Assembly (NCBI RefSeq): GCF_963665445.1
Contig: NZ_OY762276.1
Location: forward strand, 4,024,601 to 4,088,600
Source of the DNA: an uncultured Desulfobulbus sp.
Lineage (GTDB): Bacteria; Desulfobacterota; Desulfobulbia; Desulfobulbales; Desulfobulbaceae
Direction: 5' to 3'
Length of the DNA stretch: 64,000 nt
Below the pieces are notes generated by a model. The model did not search any database, was not told where the DNA came from, and saw only the letters and a program-made list of their open reading frames with translations. The position numbers and the translations under genes were made by a program. Of the stretch, positions 62,458 through 64,000 are shown piece by piece (the stretch's first letter is position 1; every line of letters begins with the position of its first letter).

Positions 62458-63864
62458 GTGGCAATTCAACCCATTATTCTTGCCGGCGGTACCGGATCTC
62501 GGCTCTGGCCCCTTTCCCGTGAACTCTACCCCAAGCAAGTCATTAATCTCATAGGAGATTTATCCCTGCTGCAAAACACCGTATTGCGCATGACCGCGCT
62601 CAAGGATGTGCTTGATCCGATCATTGTGGTGGGGGAGGAACATCGATTTCTCACCAAAAGCCAGATCGAAGCCCTAAACTGTTGCCCCAACTTCCAGATT
62701 CTACTCGAGCCCTGCGGTAAAAATACCGCGCCCGCGATCTGCGGGGCCGCAGCCTATGTCTCCCAGGGAGGAAGAGTTCAGGACGTTCTTCTCGTTTTAC
62801 CGGCTGACCACCTCATTCAGAAGATCGCCCCCTTTGCTCAGGCGGTGGAACGGGCCTCAGTCCTGGCCCAGGAGGGAGACATCGTCACCTTTGGCATTGT
62901 TCCCGACCATCCGGAAACCGGATACGGCTACATTGCCCGCGGTGAGGGCAACAAGGTGGAGAGTTTCGTCGAAAAACCCGACCTGGCTACGGCCGAGCAG
63001 TATCTCGCCAGTGGCCGCTATTTCTGGAACAGCGGAATGTTCGCCTTTACTGCGGAAACGCTCTTAGCGGAAATGGAGGTTCATGCGCCTGCTATTTTCG
63101 AACATATGAAAAACGCAGTTGACCAGGGAACCACCGATGGGGTGTTTTTCCGTTTCAATGCTCAGGAAATGGGTCTTTGCCCCTCGGATTCCATCGATTA
63201 TGCCGTCATGGAAAAGACACTGAAGGCATCTGTGGTTGAGGCGGATATCGGTTGGAGCGATATTGGTTCGTGGAGGGCGCTGTGGGAGGTAGCCGACAAG
63301 GATGAACAGGGCAATGCCACCTTCGGCGATGTCGTGCTTGAGGATGTGCATAACTCCCTTGTCCGTTCCGAGCATACCCTGGTGGCCTCGGTGGGCCTGC
63401 AGGACACCCTGGTGGTGGAAACCGCCGATGCGGTACTGGTTGCACCGATGGATCGCTCCCAGGATGTGAAACGGATTGTTGATCGGCTCAAAAAAGAAAA
63501 ACGATCCGAGTATCATGCGCATAGAACCGTGTACCGCCCCTGGGGCAGCTATACCACCCTGGAACTGCAGGATCGCTTTCAAATCAAACGCATCACCGTC
63601 AATCCCGGAGCGCGTCTTTCCCTGCAGATGCACCATCATCGCCATGAACACTGGGTGGTGGTTTCCGGGACCGCTCAAATCCAGAACGGCGAAAATACTA
63701 TCCTGCTCAAGGAAAACGAGTCGACCTATATTCCGAGTTGTACCGTCCACCGGCTGGAAAATCCGGGAGTGATCCCCCTGGAACTCATCGAGGTGCAAAT
63801 AGGAAGCTACTTGGGAGAAGATGACATCGTCCGCTTCGACGACGAATATGGGCGAGCGCAGTAA
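62458..63864 (+). CDS. manC: Bifunctional mannose-1-phosphate guanylyltransferase/mannose-6-phosphate isomerase
   Basis: The 468-residue protein has an N-terminal nucleotidyltransferase domain ('PIILAGGTGSRLWPLSRELY', 'PKQ', 'VLPADHLI', 'SFVEKPDLATAE', 'DSIDYAVMEKT') and a C-terminal cupin isomerase domain ('YRPWGSYTTLELQDRFQIKR', 'LQMHHHRHEHWVVVSG', 'STYIPSCTVHRLENPG'). It makes GDP-mannose. The start is GTG at 62458 with AGAGG about 8 nt upstream. It is followed by a hairpin that probably ends the transcript. Confidence 0.96.
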   Translation: MAIQPIILAGGTGSRLWPLSRELYPKQVINLIGDLSLLQNTVLRMTALKDVLDPIIVVGEEHRFLTKSQIEALNCCPNFQILLEPCGKNTAPAICGAAAYVSQGGRVQDVLLVLPADHLIQKIAPFAQAVERASVLAQEGDIVTFGIVPDHPETGYGYIARGEGNKVESFVEKPDLATAEQYLASGRYFWNSGMFAFTAETLLAEMEVHAPAIFEHMKNAVDQGTTDGVFFRFNAQEMGLCPSDSIDYAVMEKTLKASVVEADIGWSDIGSWRALWEVADKDEQGNATFGDVVLEDVHNSLVRSEHTLVASVGLQDTLVVETADAVLVAPMDRSQDVKRIVDRLKKEKRSEYHAHRTVYRPWGSYTTLELQDRFQIKRITVNPGARLSLQMHHHRHEHWVVVSGTAQIQNGENTILLKENESTYIPSCTVHRLENPGVIPLELIEVQIGSYLGEDDIVRFDDEYGRAQ

Positions 63865-63876
63865 AACGAGAGTAAA

Positions 63877-63918
63877 AAGGGCGTTTCAGGTCAGAGGCAA
63901 AGACCTGAATCGCCCCTT
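63877..63918. terminator. Bidirectional terminator-like hairpin after manC
   Basis: AAGGGCGTTTCAGGTC (63877-63892) pairs with GACCTGAATCGCCCCTT (63902-63918) apart from one mismatch and a one-base bulge. The T-run is on the minus-strand side (CCCTTTTTAC), so it can also stop transcription coming from the right. Confidence 0.6.
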
Positions 63919-63975
63919 GATGGAGTAACAGAACCAGACCAGTCGCGAATATCGCACGGTCTCAAGGATTCGATC

Positions 63976-64000
63976 GTCGTTCTCGTAAAAAGCCTCGAAA
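63976..64000 (-). repeat. Dispersed element, cut by the window end (copy F)
   Basis: GTCGTTCTCGTAAAAAGCCTCGAAA matches the second hairpin half of the element, read as in copies C and D. The rest lies outside the window. Confidence 0.6.

Overview
The window looks like a chromosomal segment of a Gram-negative, probably anaerobic bacterium of the Desulfobacterota, most likely near Desulfobulbales. This is an inference from gene content (RicT beside HolB and MetG, an ElbB protein, an exosortase/PEP-CTERM system, a GlrK-QseG-GlrR type cassette), not from any database match. No rRNA, tRNA, CRISPR array, integrase or transposase was found.

Layout. 1-8.7 kb is housekeeping: an MtaD-like amidohydrolase, YchF, a YhaM-like exoribonuclease, HolB, RicT, MetG and YggT. 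8.7-13.1 kb is a tight rfbBDAC operon (dTDP-L-rhamnose), followed by YggU and a triosephosphate-isomerase-like protein that lacks the catalytic glutamate. 13.3-17.9 kb, on the minus strand, carries PrsT (TPR lipoprotein of exosortase systems), Hpt, ElbB and HtpX. 18.1-42.2 kb, on the plus strand, is a long exopolysaccharide/surface glycan cluster: a Wza-like export protein, an outer-membrane barrel, an initiating sugar transferase, a WecG-type transferase with a STAS-like tail, Wzm/Wzt ABC exporter, a ligase/polymerase-like membrane protein, at least seven more glycosyltransferases, a pyruvyl transferase, acyl- and acetyltransferases and a secreted beta-helix protein. 42.4-51.8 kb, on the minus strand, holds an exosortase and its EpsI partner, three secreted modular proteins (FN3, PKD, golvesin-like and H-lectin-like domains), a membrane MshEN protein (possible cyclic-di-GMP sensor) and a protein with a C-terminal PEP-CTERM sorting signal. 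52.1-64 kb has a beta-CASP nuclease, a ComEA-like protein, a VanZ-like protein with a carbohydrate-binding-like tail, a histidine kinase/lipoprotein/sigma-54 activator cassette, MutM overlapping a phosphopantetheinyl transferase, and CvpA-AlgC-ManC, which supplies GDP-mannose.

How the genes fit together. RfbBDAC and AlgC/ManC make nucleotide sugars. The central cluster assembles, modifies and exports a glycan. PrsT, the barrel, the EpsI/exosortase pair and the PEP-CTERM protein form a protein-sorting system that in other bacteria is tied to such a glycan. The MshEN protein and the sigma-54 cassette are candidate regulators.

The most unusual non-coding feature is a dispersed element of about 104 bp with four clear copies, two diverged copies, two fragments and one copy cut by the window end. 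It has two potential stem-loops, and the stem of the second shows a compensatory base change between copies. Copies sit at module boundaries, and one abuts a start codon and another a stop codon.
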